Part shown: piece after piece, positions 8,395 through 18,914 of the stretch
Layout of the letters: every line of letters starts with the position of its first letter
Position numbering within the stretch: position 1 is the first letter of the stretch
Assembly: GCA_938015525.1 (NCBI GenBank)
Contig: CALLPC010000003.1
Coordinates: 1-64,000, forward strand
Direction of reading: 5' to 3'
DNA: 64,000 bases
Origin: an uncultured Dehalococcoidia bacterium
Lineage (GTDB): Bacteria; Chloroflexota; Dehalococcoidia; Tepidiformales; Tepidiformaceae
The notes under the pieces: model-generated
The model's database searches: none
Seen by the model: the letters and a program-made list of their open reading frames with translations, nothing else
What the model was told of the DNA's origin: nothing
Made by a program: the position numbers and the translations under genes

Positions 8395-9873
8395 GGCCAG
8401 GGCGCCGGCAGTGTCGCTGACGAGGTCGTTGAAGGTGTCCCAGCGGCCCTGGCTGCGGGTGGTGTGGAAGACGACGTCGCCGAGGTATTCGTAGACCTCC
8501 CAGCCAACACCGGCGGCTGAGCCGACGAGGAGGGCGAGGAGGAGACGGGAGCGGAGCGCCTGGAGCCGACCTGTGCGGCGGGCGGCCGCCCGGAGGACCT
8601 CCCAGGCGGCGGCCGTCACAGCGGCGGTGCCCATGAAGTGGGTCAGTTTGTCGTATTCGTCGACCCGGGCGTAGAGATTGCCGTCGGTGCCGAGGACGTC
8701 AGCCCAGGTGCAGGTGACGGCGATGCCGTGGGTGATCCAGGAGAGGCCGCCCTCGCGGGAGAGGAACGATTCGCCGAGGAGAAGGAGGAAGAGGGTGGCG
8801 CCAACCTGGAAGAAGAGGTAGCCCCAGAAGTCGGTGAAGCCGGGGTTGAAGATGCGGCCGAGGCCGAGGTAGAGGAAGAGGCCGCCGAGGGCAGCGGTGG
8901 TGAAGCGGCCGCGCGGGCCGGGCACGACGCGGGGGATTTCGAGGGCGGCGACGACGACGTCGCGGAGGAAGGAGGCGGCCGGGTCGCGGTGGCGGAGGAC
9001 GAGGGCCGGCCCGAGGGTGACCGTGACCCCGACGAGGCCATCGAACCAGAAGTGGTTCCCGGTGACGATGACGACGAGGAGCATGAGGAGCCCCGGGCCG
9101 ACCGCGAGCGCGAAGCGTGGCCAGCCGCGGAGGGGGAGCGCGAGGACCCAGCCGCTGAGGGCGACCCAGCCAACGTGGAGGCTCGGGATGGCGGCGTATT
9201 CGTTGGCGAAGGCGTGGGTATGGCCGGCGGTCACGACGGTATCTTCGATGCCGAGGCCGGGGACGAGCCGGGGCGGGGCCACGGGATGGAGGGCGATGAG
9301 GAGGATGGCGAGGAGGGCGGAGAGCCCGAGGGTGTTTCGGTAGAGGCGGTGGCGGGCGGGGTCGGTGACGACGAGCCAGAGGAGGGTGCTGATGACGATG
9401 GCGAGGAAGAGGTGGGAGTAGACGAGGTTCCAGAGGGAGACGAGGGGCGGCCAGGCCGCCAGGAGCTCCTGGAGCTGCCGTTCGCGGAAGAGGCCGAACG
9501 CCTGCTCGAGGTCGACGATGCGGCGGGCGTTGCGGATGGCGGGCCCAGGTTCGGAGACGACGCGGAAGCGGGCGGCTTCGTAGGCGAGGAAGCCGGCGAG
9601 GACGAAGGCTGCCTCGCGGGCGAACCGGGCCGGGGCGACCGTTCGGCCGCGGCGAGCGTGGGCGAGGCCGACGCCGGCGACTGCCAGGGGGATGGCGAGG
9701 TGGCCGACCTGGAGGAAGGCCGCGCCGGCGCCCGCGAAGGTGAGTGCGGCGACCGGGAGGCCGCCGACCCGGCGCCAGGCAATGACGGTGACGGCGCCGG
9801 CGGCGATGAGCAGGGCCGCCTCGAGCGGCCCGGAAGGGAGGTGGAACGCAACGGCATCGACCAGGTCGTGCAT
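8314..9873 (-). CDS. PAP2/inositolphosphotransferase-type membrane protein fused to a second membrane domain
   Basis: 519 aa, strongly hydrophobic, ~12 spans. Residues ~100-290 form a PAP2-like phosphatase/transferase (Aur1/Ipt1 type) with PSLHVGW (230-236) and GNHFWFD (272-278); H233 and H274 would be the catalytic histidines. The second half (~340-500) carries YDKLTHF, GVGWEVYEY and FNDLVSDTAG, typical of VanZ/DUF2238-like membrane proteins. It probably acts on lipid phosphates or transfers a phosphoryl-linked head group. It follows the thioredoxin-like gene by 92 nt; a GTTAAC-containing site lies upstream (9919-9928). Confidence 0.75.
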   Translation of the reverse strand: MHDLVDAVAFHLPSGPLEAALLIAAGAVTVIAWRRVGGLPVAALTFAGAGAAFLQVGHLAIPLAVAGVGLAHARRGRTVAPARFAREAAFVLAGFLAYEAARFRVVSEPGPAIRNARRIVDLEQAFGLFRERQLQELLAAWPPLVSLWNLVYSHLFLAIVISTLLWLVVTDPARHRLYRNTLGLSALLAILLIALHPVAPPRLVPGLGIEDTVVTAGHTHAFANEYAAIPSLHVGWVALSGWVLALPLRGWPRFALAVGPGLLMLLVVIVTGNHFWFDGLVGVTVTLGPALVLRHRDPAASFLRDVVVAALEIPRVVPGPRGRFTTAALGGLFLYLGLGRIFNPGFTDFWGYLFFQVGATLFLLLLGESFLSREGGLSWITHGIAVTCTWADVLGTDGNLYARVDEYDKLTHFMGTAAVTAAAWEVLRAAARRTGRLQALRSRLLLALLVGSAAGVGWEVYEYLGDVVFHTTRSQGRWDTFNDLVSDTAGALALAVLLSWQERRHLAVPRPRPRAAPPA

Positions 9874-9965
9874 CGCTCTTCCGTTCAGGCGGTGCCGGGG
9901 GGCGCGGCTGTTACTACGTTAACGGAAGATGACGCCGGCGTGTGCGCCCGATGCGGGTTTTGCGG

Positions 9966-10589
9966 TCACCTGGCAGCGTAGGCGAGCCCGGCTTTTGCGA
10001 GGAAGTCGGCGAGCTCGGCTTCGCGGAGTTCGCCGGCGCGCATGGCGAGGAGAGTGCCATCGGGGCCGATGAGGAAGGTGGTGGGCATGCCGGGGATGCG
10101 GTAGTGGCTGGCGACGGAGCCGTTCGCATCGAGGAGGGCCGGGTAATCGGCCCCGAGCTCATCGAGGATGCCGACGGCTTTCTCCGGGGGTTCGAGGTAG
10201 TTGATGCCGAGGATTTCGAGCTGGCCAGCGAGGGCTTTGCGGGCGGCGAGGAAGGCGGGGATTTCGCGGCGGCAGGGGTCGCACCAGCTGGCGTACCAGT
10301 TGAGGAGGAGGACCTTGCCGCGGTAGTCGGAGAGGCGGCGCACGACGGAGGTCTCGCGGGCATCGACGAGGGCGAAATCGGGTGCGGGCTTGCCGACCTC
10401 GGGGCGATCGGGAACGAGCGGGCCGGTATTGGGATAGACGGTGGGGAGGGCGGGGCTCCCGGGCGCGGCGGCTTCGTCCGGGGCGAGGAGGAAGTAATAG
10501 ACGCCCGCGCCGATGGCGAACGCGACGGCGAGGACGAGCGCGGCGTAGCCGGCGAGCTGGCGCGGGGGCGAAGGGGCGGGAGGGGTCAT
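9966..10589 (-). CDS. Membrane-anchored TlpA/ResA-like thiol-disulfide oxidoreductase
   Basis: 207 aa. One N-terminal anchor (about 12-35), a Pro/Ala linker, then a thioredoxin fold with NWYASWCDPC; C103 and C106 form the redox pair. MPTTFLIG supplies the cis-proline loop. Family members sit outside the membrane and reduce cytochrome c apoproteins or other disulfides. No cytochrome-maturation genes are in the window, so its partner is open. TACACT (complement of 10597-10602) lies 7 nt before the ATG, suggesting a leaderless mRNA. Confidence 0.88.
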   Translation of the reverse strand: MTPPAPSPPRQLAGYAALVLAVAFAIGAGVYYFLLAPDEAAAPGSPALPTVYPNTGPLVPDRPEVGKPAPDFALVDARETSVVRRLSDYRGKVLLLNWYASWCDPCRREIPAFLAARKALAGQLEILGINYLEPPEKAVGILDELGADYPALLDANGSVASHYRIPGMPTTFLIGPDGTLLAMRAGELREAELADFLAKAGLAYAAR

Positions 10590-10635
10590 CGATTGGAGTG
10601 TACCGGGCGGGGGAGTTGGGTGCCGGGGCGCTCAC

Positions 10636-10677
10636 GTTCCCTTTCCGTTAACACGCTCGCGTACGATGGAAGTACGC
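10636..10677 (+). promoter_or_regulatory. PhoB/PhoP-like direct repeat, -10 and inverted repeat upstream of response regulator
   Basis: GTTCCC (10636) and GTTAAC (10647) start 11 bp apart, the spacing bound by PhoB/PhoP-type winged-helix regulators. TACGAT (10662-10667) fits a -10. GCGTAC (10659-10664) and GTACGC (10672-10677) form a perfect 6-bp inverted repeat just before the ATG. Autoregulation by the encoded regulator is a reasonable inference. Confidence 0.45.
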
Positions 10678-10678
10678 A

Positions 10679-11386
10679 ATGGCCGCCGTGAGCGAACGCC
10701 ACCCGAAGGTCCTGGTCGTCGAAGACGAAGAGTCGCTGCTGTTCACGCTCGCGCACAATTTGAAGCGCGAGGGATACCAGGTGTTGACGGCCGCGCGAGG
10801 GGACGACGGGCTGCGGCTGGCGCGGGAGAAGCACCCGGACCTGATCGTGCTGGACGTGATGCTGCCGGGGATCGACGGTATCCAGGTCTGCCGGATGCTC
10901 CGGCGGGATTCGGACGTGCCGATTATCATGCTGACGGCGCTGGGCGGGGAGGGCGACCGGGTGGCGGGGCTCGATACCGGGGCCGACGACTACATGGCGA
11001 AGCCGTTCGGGATGCGGGAGCTGATGGCGCGCATCCGGGCGCTGCTGCGCCGGTCGGGGCCGCGGGCGGCACCGGATTTAGGCCCGAGTGTCGTCGTTTC
11101 GGGCGACCTTGCGCTGGACCGGGAGCGGCGGGAGGTGACGCGGAACGGGCGGGTGCTCCGCATGAAGCCGAAGGAGTTCGAACTCCTGCTATTCTTCGCG
11201 CAACACCCGGGGAAGGTGTTTTCGCGGGAGCAGATCCTCGATGACGTGTGGGGTTACGATTTCTACGGCGGGCCGAGGACGGTGGACGTCCACGTGCGCT
11301 GGCTGCGCCAGAAGATCGAGGACGACCCGGCGAATCCGACCCGGCTGCGGACTATCCGGGGGAGCGGGTACCTGTTCGAAGGCTGA
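10679..11386 (+). CDS. OmpR/PhoB-family response regulator
   Basis: 235 aa. Receiver domain with acidic pair ED (15-16), phospho-acceptor D59 in LIVLDVMLPG and the KPFG lysine, then a winged-helix DNA-binding domain from ~130 to the end (KEFELLLFF, VDVHVRWLRQKI). The closest general types are PhoB/PhoP/RegX3. The cognate kinase starts 3 nt downstream. GTG at 10688 is an alternative start; ATG 10679 keeps a family-like N-terminus. The PAP2-like phosphatase gene nearby shares a GTTAAC element, which may point to phosphate control, but this is weak. Confidence 0.93.
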   Translation: MAAVSERHPKVLVVEDEESLLFTLAHNLKREGYQVLTAARGDDGLRLAREKHPDLIVLDVMLPGIDGIQVCRMLRRDSDVPIIMLTALGGEGDRVAGLDTGADDYMAKPFGMRELMARIRALLRRSGPRAAPDLGPSVVVSGDLALDRERREVTRNGRVLRMKPKEFELLLFFAQHPGKVFSREQILDDVWGYDFYGGPRTVDVHVRWLRQKIEDDPANPTRLRTIRGSGYLFEG

Positions 11387-11389
11387 GCC

Positions 11390-12748
11390 GTGAGCCGGGA
11401 CCTTGCTGCGCGGGGGGCGGCGGTCGCGCTGCTTGCGGCGGTCACCGGGTTCCTTACCGGGCTGGTGAGCGATGGGCCCGGGCTGTGGGAGCTGCTGGCG
11501 TTCGGTGCGATGGCGGCGGCAGGAGCGGCGGCGGGGTATTTCGCCTTCTTGCGGCCGTCGCGGGCGGTGCGGCTGGTGGTGGAGGCAGCGGAGCGGATTT
11601 CGGAGGGGGAGCTGGCGCAGCGGGTGCCGGATGAGCCGGGACCGGCGGGCGAGCTGACGCGGGCGTTCAACGTGATGGCGGGCCGGGTGACGACGCTCTT
11701 CGAGAGCGTCGCGTTCGAGCACGCGCGGCTGGAGGCGGTGTTCGATGCCTCGTCCGACGCGATGGTGGCGTTGAGCGCGGATACGACGGTGCGGTTCCTG
11801 AACCCGGCAGCGGCGGCGCTCTTCCAGGTGCGGATGGCGGACGCCATCGGGCGGCGGCTGATTGAGGTCGCGCGGGATTACGAGCTGGAAGGGCTCGTCC
11901 GGCGGGCGGCACAGGAGGGGCGGGGGCAAACGGCCATCATCAGCTTTGGGACCGGGCGGGTACCGCTCCGGGCGGCGGCGCTGCCGATCCGGGAAGGGGG
12001 CGACTGGGCGGTGCTGCTCATCCTGACGGACCTGACGGAAGTGCAGCGGCTGGACCAGGTGCGGCGGGACTTCGTGAGCAACGTTTCGCACGAGCTGCGG
12101 ACGCCGCTGGCATCGATCCGAGCGCTCGTGGAGACGCTGGCCGACGGCGTGGAGGGGGACGAGGCACCGGAGTTCTACGCCCGGATTTTGCGGCAGGTGG
12201 ACCGGCTGACGACGCTCGTGAATGAGCTGCTGGACCTTTCGCGGATCGAGGCGGGGGCGATGCAGCTGAAGCCGGAGCGTGTGCAGGTGGGGCAGCTGCT
12301 GGCAGAGGCGGCCGGGCTTTTGCAGACGCGGGCGGAGGCGGGAGAGGTGACGATCGTGGTGGAAGGGACGGAGCTCGAGGTGGAGGCCGACCGGGCGGCG
12401 CTGCTCCGGGTGGCGACGAATTTGCTGGACAATGCGGTCAAGTGGTCGCCGCCGGGCGGTCGGGTGTGGGTGACGGCGCGCGATGAGGGGGACCTCGTGG
12501 CGATTACGGTCCGGGACGAGGGGCCGGGCATCCCGGAGGCGGACCAGCCGCGGGTGTTCGAGCGGTTCTTCAAGTCGGATGCTTCGCGGGCGAACGCGGG
12601 GGTGGGGCTGGGGCTCGCGATCGTGAAGCACCTCGTGCGGGCGCACAGCGGGACGGCGACGGTGGTGAGCAGGCCCGGGGAGGGGGCGGCCTTCACCGTG
12701 CGGTTGCCGAAACGGTTCATCGGGAGGCGGCGAGCGCCGGTGGGGTGA
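11390..12748 (+). CDS. PhoR-like sensor histidine kinase (HAMP-PAS-HisKA-HATPase)
   Basis: 452 aa from GTG 11390. Two N-terminal membrane helices (about 8-28 and 33-55) with almost no extracellular loop, a HAMP-like segment (55-105), a PAS domain (~110-220), then HisKA with H234 in NVSHELRTPL and an HATPase domain with NLLDNAVKWSPPGG and the GLGLAIVKHLV G2 box. The tiny outside loop argues for intramembrane or PAS-based sensing, as in PhoR. It phosphorylates the regulator encoded just upstream; the two are surely co-transcribed. Confidence 0.92.
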   Translation: MSRDLAARGAAVALLAAVTGFLTGLVSDGPGLWELLAFGAMAAAGAAAGYFAFLRPSRAVRLVVEAAERISEGELAQRVPDEPGPAGELTRAFNVMAGRVTTLFESVAFEHARLEAVFDASSDAMVALSADTTVRFLNPAAAALFQVRMADAIGRRLIEVARDYELEGLVRRAAQEGRGQTAIISFGTGRVPLRAAALPIREGGDWAVLLILTDLTEVQRLDQVRRDFVSNVSHELRTPLASIRALVETLADGVEGDEAPEFYARILRQVDRLTTLVNELLDLSRIEAGAMQLKPERVQVGQLLAEAAGLLQTRAEAGEVTIVVEGTELEVEADRAALLRVATNLLDNAVKWSPPGGRVWVTARDEGDLVAITVRDEGPGIPEADQPRVFERFFKSDASRANAGVGLGLAIVKHLVRAHSGTATVVSRPGEGAAFTVRLPKRFIGRRRAPVG

Positions 12749-12843
12749 GGGGGCGGGGCTGCCCGGGCGTCTTGACCGTTGATTGAGACGGCACCGAGAA
12801 TCGGCCATCCGGCGGGCGCCCCGGCCGGGCATGGAGGCACCAG

Positions 12844-13242
12844 GTGACAGGTGTTCTGAAAGAGTTCCGGGATTTCGTGCTGCGGGGGAACGTGCTGGAC
12901 CTCGCGATTGCGGTGGTCATCGGCGCTGCGTTCACCGCGGTCGTGAATTCGATGGTGACGAACGTCCTGACGCCGTTCATTGCGGCAGTGTTCGGGCAGC
13001 CGAGCTTCGGCAGCGTCAACTTCGATGTGGGCGACGCCACGATCGAGGTCGGGCTGTTCCTGGAGGCGGTGGTGAACTTCGTCATCGTGGCGGCGGTGAT
13101 TTTCTTTTTCGTCATCAAGCCGGTGAACCTGCTGATGGAGCGGCGGAGGCGGGGGGAGGCGGCGGCCGACCTGCCGACGCCTGAGGACGTCCAGCTGCTG
13201 CGGGAGATTCGCGACCTGCTGAAGGAGCGGGGCCAGGGGTAG
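12844..13242 (+). CDS. mscL: Large-conductance mechanosensitive channel
   Basis: 132 aa, normal length. It begins with the amphipathic FRDFVLRGNVLDLA helix, then TM1 (AVVIGAAFTAVVNSMVTN), a periplasmic loop and TM2 (VVNFVIVAAVIFFFVI), and ends with the charged cytoplasmic helix containing LLREIRDLL. It opens on high membrane tension and releases solutes on hypo-osmotic shock. GTG start with a GGAGG Shine-Dalgarno ~10 nt upstream. Separate from the kinase operon by 95 nt. Confidence 0.95.
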   Translation: MTGVLKEFRDFVLRGNVLDLAIAVVIGAAFTAVVNSMVTNVLTPFIAAVFGQPSFGSVNFDVGDATIEVGLFLEAVVNFVIVAAVIFFFVIKPVNLLMERRRRGEAAADLPTPEDVQLLREIRDLLKERGQG

Positions 13243-13313
13243 GCGCCGCGGTCCGCGGGATGGGGTAGACTCCGCGCGCCGATTCGGCAACGGGAGAAGG
13301 AGGAGTCTGCCCC

Positions 13314-14396
13314 ATGAAAGCTGCGGTGTTCCATGGCCCGCATCAGGACCTGACGATCGAAGACGTGGAGATGGACCGGCCGCGGGGCCGGGAGGTGGTG
13401 GTACGGACGGTCGCCTCGGGCGTCTGCCACAGCGATTTGCATTTCGTCGACGGGCTGTACCCGCTGCAGGCGCCGGCGGTCCTCGGCCACGAGGCGGCAG
13501 GGATCGTGGAGGAGGTGGGGGACCAGGTGACGTACGTGAAGCCGGGCGACCACGTGATCTGCTGCCTGAGCGTGTTCTGCGGGCACTGTGAGATGTGCGT
13601 GAGCGGTCGGCCGAACCTGTGCCGGGCGCCGAGCCGGCAGCGGAGCCCGGAGCTGCCGCCGAAGCTGACCTGGAGGGGGACGCCGGTGGTGCAGTTCGCG
13701 AACCTGGGCGCGTATGCGGAGAAGATGCTGCTGCACGAGAACGCCATCGTGAAAATCCGGGAGGACATGCCGCTGAAGGCGGCGGCGCTTATCGGCTGCG
13801 GGGTGACGACGGGGGTGGGGGCGGTGCTGAACACGGCGAAGATGGAGCCGGGTTCGTCGGTGGCGGTGTTCGGCTGCGGGGGTGTGGGGCTGGCGGCGAT
13901 CCAGGGGGCGCGGATTGGCGGGGCGCGGATGATCATCGCGGTCGATACGGTGGAATCGAAGCTGGCGAAGGCGAAGGAGCTGGGGGCGACGCACGTGGTG
14001 GATGCGTCGAGCAGGGACCCGGTGGAGGCCATCCGGGAGATCTCGGGCGGGGGCGTCGAGTACTCGTTCGAGGCGATCGGGCTGAAGCGTGCGGCGGAGC
14101 AGGCGTTCGAATGCCTGGCGGTCGGGGGGACGGCGACGGTCATCGGGATGATCCCGGTGGGGCAGAAGGTGGAGCTGGATGGACCGAGCTTCCTGCAGGA
14201 GAAGCGGATCCAGGGTTCTGCGATGGGTTCGAACCGGTTCTTGAAGGACATGCCGCGGTACGTGGAGTTCTACCTGCAGGGCCGGTTGAAGCTGGACGAG
14301 ATGATCACGCGGACGGGCCGGCTGGAGGACGTGAACGAGGCGTTCCGGGCGATGAAGGCGGGGGAGGTGGCGCGGACGGTGCTGCTGTTCGACTGA
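13314..14396 (+). CDS. Zinc-dependent alcohol dehydrogenase (MDR superfamily, class III-like)
   Basis: 360 aa. Catalytic zinc ligands C38 (SGVCHSD) and H59 with E60 (GHE); structural zinc cysteines C89, C92, C95 and C103. Rossmann motif GCGGVGLAA and an acidic VDT at the end of the next strand favour NAD over NADP. The order and FLKDMPRYVEFYLQGRL near the end resemble class III/aryl-alcohol dehydrogenases. It oxidises primary alcohols or reduces aldehydes; the substrate is unknown. GGAGGAG Shine-Dalgarno before ATG 13314; TAGACT (13266-13271) is the probable -10. A terminator separates it from groEL. Confidence 0.9.
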   Translation: MKAAVFHGPHQDLTIEDVEMDRPRGREVVVRTVASGVCHSDLHFVDGLYPLQAPAVLGHEAAGIVEEVGDQVTYVKPGDHVICCLSVFCGHCEMCVSGRPNLCRAPSRQRSPELPPKLTWRGTPVVQFANLGAYAEKMLLHENAIVKIREDMPLKAAALIGCGVTTGVGAVLNTAKMEPGSSVAVFGCGGVGLAAIQGARIGGARMIIAVDTVESKLAKAKELGATHVVDASSRDPVEAIREISGGGVEYSFEAIGLKRAAEQAFECLAVGGTATVIGMIPVGQKVELDGPSFLQEKRIQGSAMGSNRFLKDMPRYVEFYLQGRLKLDEMITRTGRLEDVNEAFRAMKAGEVARTVLLFD

Positions 14397-14419
14397 CCGG
14401 GGCGGGGGAAGGAAAGGAA

Positions 14420-14448
14420 CCGGCCCCGGTCAGCGCGACCGGGGCCGG
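14420..14448. terminator. Bidirectional terminator hairpin between adh and groEL
   Basis: Perfect 12-bp arms, CCGGCCCCGGTC and GACCGGGGCCGG, around a 5-nt AGCGC loop, placed between two convergent genes. There is no flanking T-run, so it is a stem-only terminator or mRNA 3'-end protector. It can serve both strands. Confidence 0.75.
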
Positions 14449-14474
14449 GGTGGCGGCACGGCTGGTGCCGGGGG

Positions 14475-16130
<1,656 letters not shown>

Positions 16131-16179
16131 TCAGCGGCGGGCGAAGGCCCGGGCTGCGCGCCCCCGGTGGTGGCGGTCG

Positions 16180-16494
16180 TTAGTGTTCGACCTTGCAGAG
16201 GATGTCCTTTTCGTTAAGGACGATGTAATCCTGGCCGTCGATCTTGACGTCGGTGCCGGTGTACTTGGCGTAGAGGATGCGGTCGCCGACGGCGATGTCC
16301 ATGGGGATGCGCTTGCCGTCGTCGTCGAGGCGGCCGGGGCCGACGGCGACAACTTCACCCTGCTGGGGCTTCTCCTTGGCGGTGTCGGGGATGACGAGGC
16401 CGCTGGCGGTGATTTCTTCCTGCTTGAGGGGGACGATGACGACGCGGTCGGCGAGGGGGATGAGCTTGGACTTGGTCTCCGTCTTGGCAGCCAT
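16180..16494 (-). CDS. groES: Co-chaperonin GroES (Cpn10)
   Basis: 104 aa. The mobile loop is [20 protein letters not shown] (around 27-46), followed by GEVVAVGPG and the terminal EKDILCKVE. It caps GroEL as a heptameric lid. The N-terminal extension AAKTETKSK is slightly longer than usual. ATG 16494 is preceded by a GAGGAAAC Shine-Dalgarno. First gene of groES-groEL, with promoter and CIRCE operator at 16550-16579. Confidence 0.98.
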   Translation of the reverse strand: MAAKTETKSKLIPLADRVVIVPLKQEEITASGLVIPDTAKEKPQQGEVVAVGPGRLDDDGKRIPMDIAVGDRILYAKYTGTDVKIDGQDYIVLNEKDILCKVEH

Positions 16495-16549
16495 GGGGTG
16501 TGTGTGTTTCCTCCTCTGGAGTGCTGCTGGTTATGAGGCTCGCGAGCGC

Positions 16550-16579
16550 ATCTTAGCACTCGCCGCTGGAGAGTGCTAG
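16550..16579 (-). promoter_or_regulatory. CIRCE operator (HrcA site) overlapping the groES -10
   Basis: TTAGCACTC (16553-16561), 9-bp spacer, GAGTGCTAG (16571-16579): one mismatch from the canonical CIRCE inverted repeat. On the - strand, TAAGAT (complement of 16550-16555) is the likely -10, so HrcA binding would occlude RNA polymerase directly. The hrcA gene itself is not in the window. Confidence 0.93.
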
Positions 16580-16700
16580 AGGGCGGCTTCGGCCCCCGGC
16601 CGGCGGGCCGCTTTTCCCGGGGCAGGCGTTCGGGGAGAATGCCGGGTGCGCGGCATGACAGCGGCCGTGCGAGGACCTGGACGAAGAAGGAGCCCCTGCG

Positions 16701-17495
16701 ATGGCTGATTGCCTGGTGGAACGGGATGGTCCCGTGATGGTGGTGACGTTCAACCGCCCGGAGCGGATGAATGCGATGGGCGGGACGCTGCTGGCGGAGT
16801 TCCTCGGGGCGCTGGAGGAGGGGCGGCGGGACGACCGGGTGAAGGCGTTCGTGGTGACGGGCGCGGGGCGGGCGTGGTGTGCGGGGGCGGACCTGCAGGC
16901 GATGGGCTCGGGGGGTGGTGATGGGCATTCGCGGCGGTTCGCGGCGGTGGACGATATCGGGGAGGTGGGCCGGGTGGTGCTGGCGATGCACCATTGCGAT
17001 AAGCCGCTGATTGCGGCGGTCAACGGGGTGGCGGTCGGCGGCGGGTTCGGGCTCTGCTCGGCGTTCGATATCCGGGTGGCGAGCGAGGAGGCGCGGTTCG
17101 CGACGATTTTCATCAAGCGGGCGCTGGCGCCGGACTGTGGGCTTTCGTATTTTTTGCCGCGGCTGGTGGGGCCGGAGAAGGCGGCCGAGCTGTTCTACTC
17201 GGGGCGGATGGTGGACGCGCGGGAGGCGCTGGCGCTCGGGCTGGTATCGAAGGTGGTGCCGGCGGAGGAGCTTTTGCCGACGGCGGTGGGGATGGCGCGG
17301 GAGTTCGCGGCGCTGCCGCCGGCGGCGATGACGTACACGCGCCGGGCGCTGCGGCGGTCGCTGGATGGGGTGGGGCTGGCGGACCAGCTGGCGTTCGAGT
17401 GGGCGCAGCAGAAGGCGTGCCTGGGGAGTGCGGAGTTCCAGGAGGGGGTGCAGGCGTTCCTGGAGAAGCGGGAGCCGGACTATTCGAAGTTCTAG
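16701..17495 (+). CDS. Enoyl-CoA hydratase/isomerase family protein (crotonase)
   Basis: 264 aa, standard length. Oxyanion-hole segments are CAGADLQAMG and NGVAVGGGFGL; the C-terminus (FQEGVQAFLEKREPDYSKF) is typical. The family hydrates or isomerises enoyl-CoA in fatty-acid or side-chain breakdown. AADL-type motifs are intact, but the residues deciding hydratase versus isomerase chemistry cannot be assigned with confidence. A GAAGAAGGAG Shine-Dalgarno precedes ATG 16701. It is transcribed away from groES and converges on the alkylsulfatase-like gene. Confidence 0.9.
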   Translation: MADCLVERDGPVMVVTFNRPERMNAMGGTLLAEFLGALEEGRRDDRVKAFVVTGAGRAWCAGADLQAMGSGGGDGHSRRFAAVDDIGEVGRVVLAMHHCDKPLIAAVNGVAVGGGFGLCSAFDIRVASEEARFATIFIKRALAPDCGLSYFLPRLVGPEKAAELFYSGRMVDAREALALGLVSKVVPAEELLPTAVGMAREFAALPPAAMTYTRRALRRSLDGVGLADQLAFEWAQQKACLGSAEFQEGVQAFLEKREPDYSKF

Positions 17496-17508
17496 CCGCG
17501 GCCCGGGG

Positions 17509-18795
17509 CTAGAAGTCGCCGGCGAGGTCGCGCTTGCGCTGGCGGCTGGCGAGGGCGGCGTGGTTGAGGATGTTGCGGGCCATGGAGGAGGGCTGGAGGG
17601 CGGCGCGGGCAGCGTAGACGTCGGCGCGGAGGTCGTGGGCGGCGGCTGAGCCGGGCTCGGCGATGACGGCGAATTCGATGAGATGGCAGGCAAGGCGGAG
17701 GTTGCCTTCGGCCCGGAGGGCAGCGACGCGTTCGAGGACGCGGTCGAGGCCGCCGGCGAGGGCGACCCATTCGCGGGCCTGCTCGGCGCGCGGGGCGGGG
17801 AGGAGGTTGTCGGGTTCGCCATCGTACCAGCCGCCGTAGAGGCGCCAGACGTTGCGGATGAGGAACTGGGGGTCGTCGTAGACGGGGCGGAGGTACGGTT
17901 TTTCGAGCAGGTGCCGGGGGATTTCGACCTCATGGAGGACGCGGTCAAGGGTGCAGCCGGTGTTCATGAGGGCGAGGACCTGGGCCTCGATGGATTCGAG
18001 GAGGTCGGCGGTATCGAGGAGGGCCTGGCGGATGCGGTCGGCACCGAAGATGGGGAGGCCGTGGCCGGGGAGGAGGAGCTCGGCGCCGAGGGCGGCCATC
18101 TGGCGGAGGGCGGCGGCCCACTCGCCGCAGTAGCGCTGGACCTTTTGCGGGTTGCCGGCGTTGGGGACGGCCCAGATGAAGAGGTCGCCGGGGGCGAGGA
18201 GCTTCCGTCCTGGGACCCACGTCCAGGTGGCGTCGTCGGTTTCGCCGCGGGCGTGGTGGAGCTCGAAGGACAGCTCGCCCTGGCGGAAGGTGAGGCTGCG
18301 GGTGTAGGTGACGTCGGGGAGGCGGTACTGCTCGGGCCAGCGGAAGGCGGGGGTATCGATGGCGAACTGGCGGCGGTTGATGGCGGTGTTCCAGCCCGGC
18401 GTGCGCTGGTAGCGGGCGAAATGCCACTCGAGCAGTTCGTGGCCGTAGACGAGGGGCCGGGGCCAGCGGCGCTCGCTGGCTTCCTGTTCGAAGGGGCCGA
18501 CGCCGAAGATGTGGTCGACGTGGTGGTGGGAGAAGACGGCAGCGCGAAGGGGGGCATCGGGCCGCCAGCGGCGGACCTGCTCGTGGAGGGCGCGGGTGTC
18601 GTTGACGGCGCCGGTATCGAGCATGACGAGCCCGTCGCCGGTATCGATGGTGTTGGCGCTGGCGATGCCTTTGTAGTGGAGGACGCCGGGGGCGAGCTCT
18701 TCGCCGACGGGATTCCGCCAGGCGACGGGGTGGTAGTCGGCGGTGGTGATGTCGCCGTTCCAGAGGCGGTCGGCGAGTTCGCGGATGGTGGACAC
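17509..18795 (-). CDS. Alkylsulfatase-like metallo-beta-lactamase hydrolase
   Basis: 428 aa from GTG 18795 (GGAG upstream, TACAAT -10 as complement of 18826-18831). The metal motif is SHHHVDHIFG (HxHxDH), with GETDDATW and PGHGLPIFG further along. The C-terminal third contains LYGGWYDGEPDNLLP and a helical repeat, the signature of the alkyl-sulfatase dimerisation domain found in SdsA1/BDS1-type enzymes; the SCP2-like C-terminal domain of SdsA1 is missing. No signal peptide. Likely cleaves a sulfate ester or another hydrophobic ester. Upstream in-frame codons to 18972 encode Pro-rich non-conserved sequence. Confidence 0.8.
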   Translation of the reverse strand: MSTIRELADRLWNGDITTADYHPVAWRNPVGEELAPGVLHYKGIASANTIDTGDGLVMLDTGAVNDTRALHEQVRRWRPDAPLRAAVFSHHHVDHIFGVGPFEQEASERRWPRPLVYGHELLEWHFARYQRTPGWNTAINRRQFAIDTPAFRWPEQYRLPDVTYTRSLTFRQGELSFELHHARGETDDATWTWVPGRKLLAPGDLFIWAVPNAGNPQKVQRYCGEWAAALRQMAALGAELLLPGHGLPIFGADRIRQALLDTADLLESIEAQVLALMNTGCTLDRVLHEVEIPRHLLEKPYLRPVYDDPQFLIRNVWRLYGGWYDGEPDNLLPAPRAEQAREWVALAGGLDRVLERVAALRAEGNLRLACHLIEFAVIAEPGSAAAHDLRADVYAARAALQPSSMARNILNHAALASRQRKRDLAGDF

Positions 18796-18914
18796 GGGCA
18801 GGCTCCGGGGTTTGCGGGTCGGGGGATTGTAGGGAACGGGGGGTAAAGGGGCGAGGGGCCGGGCGTTGACGGGATGCGGGGAGGGAGGTTTGCTTCCGGG
18901 TGATGGAGGTGCAG

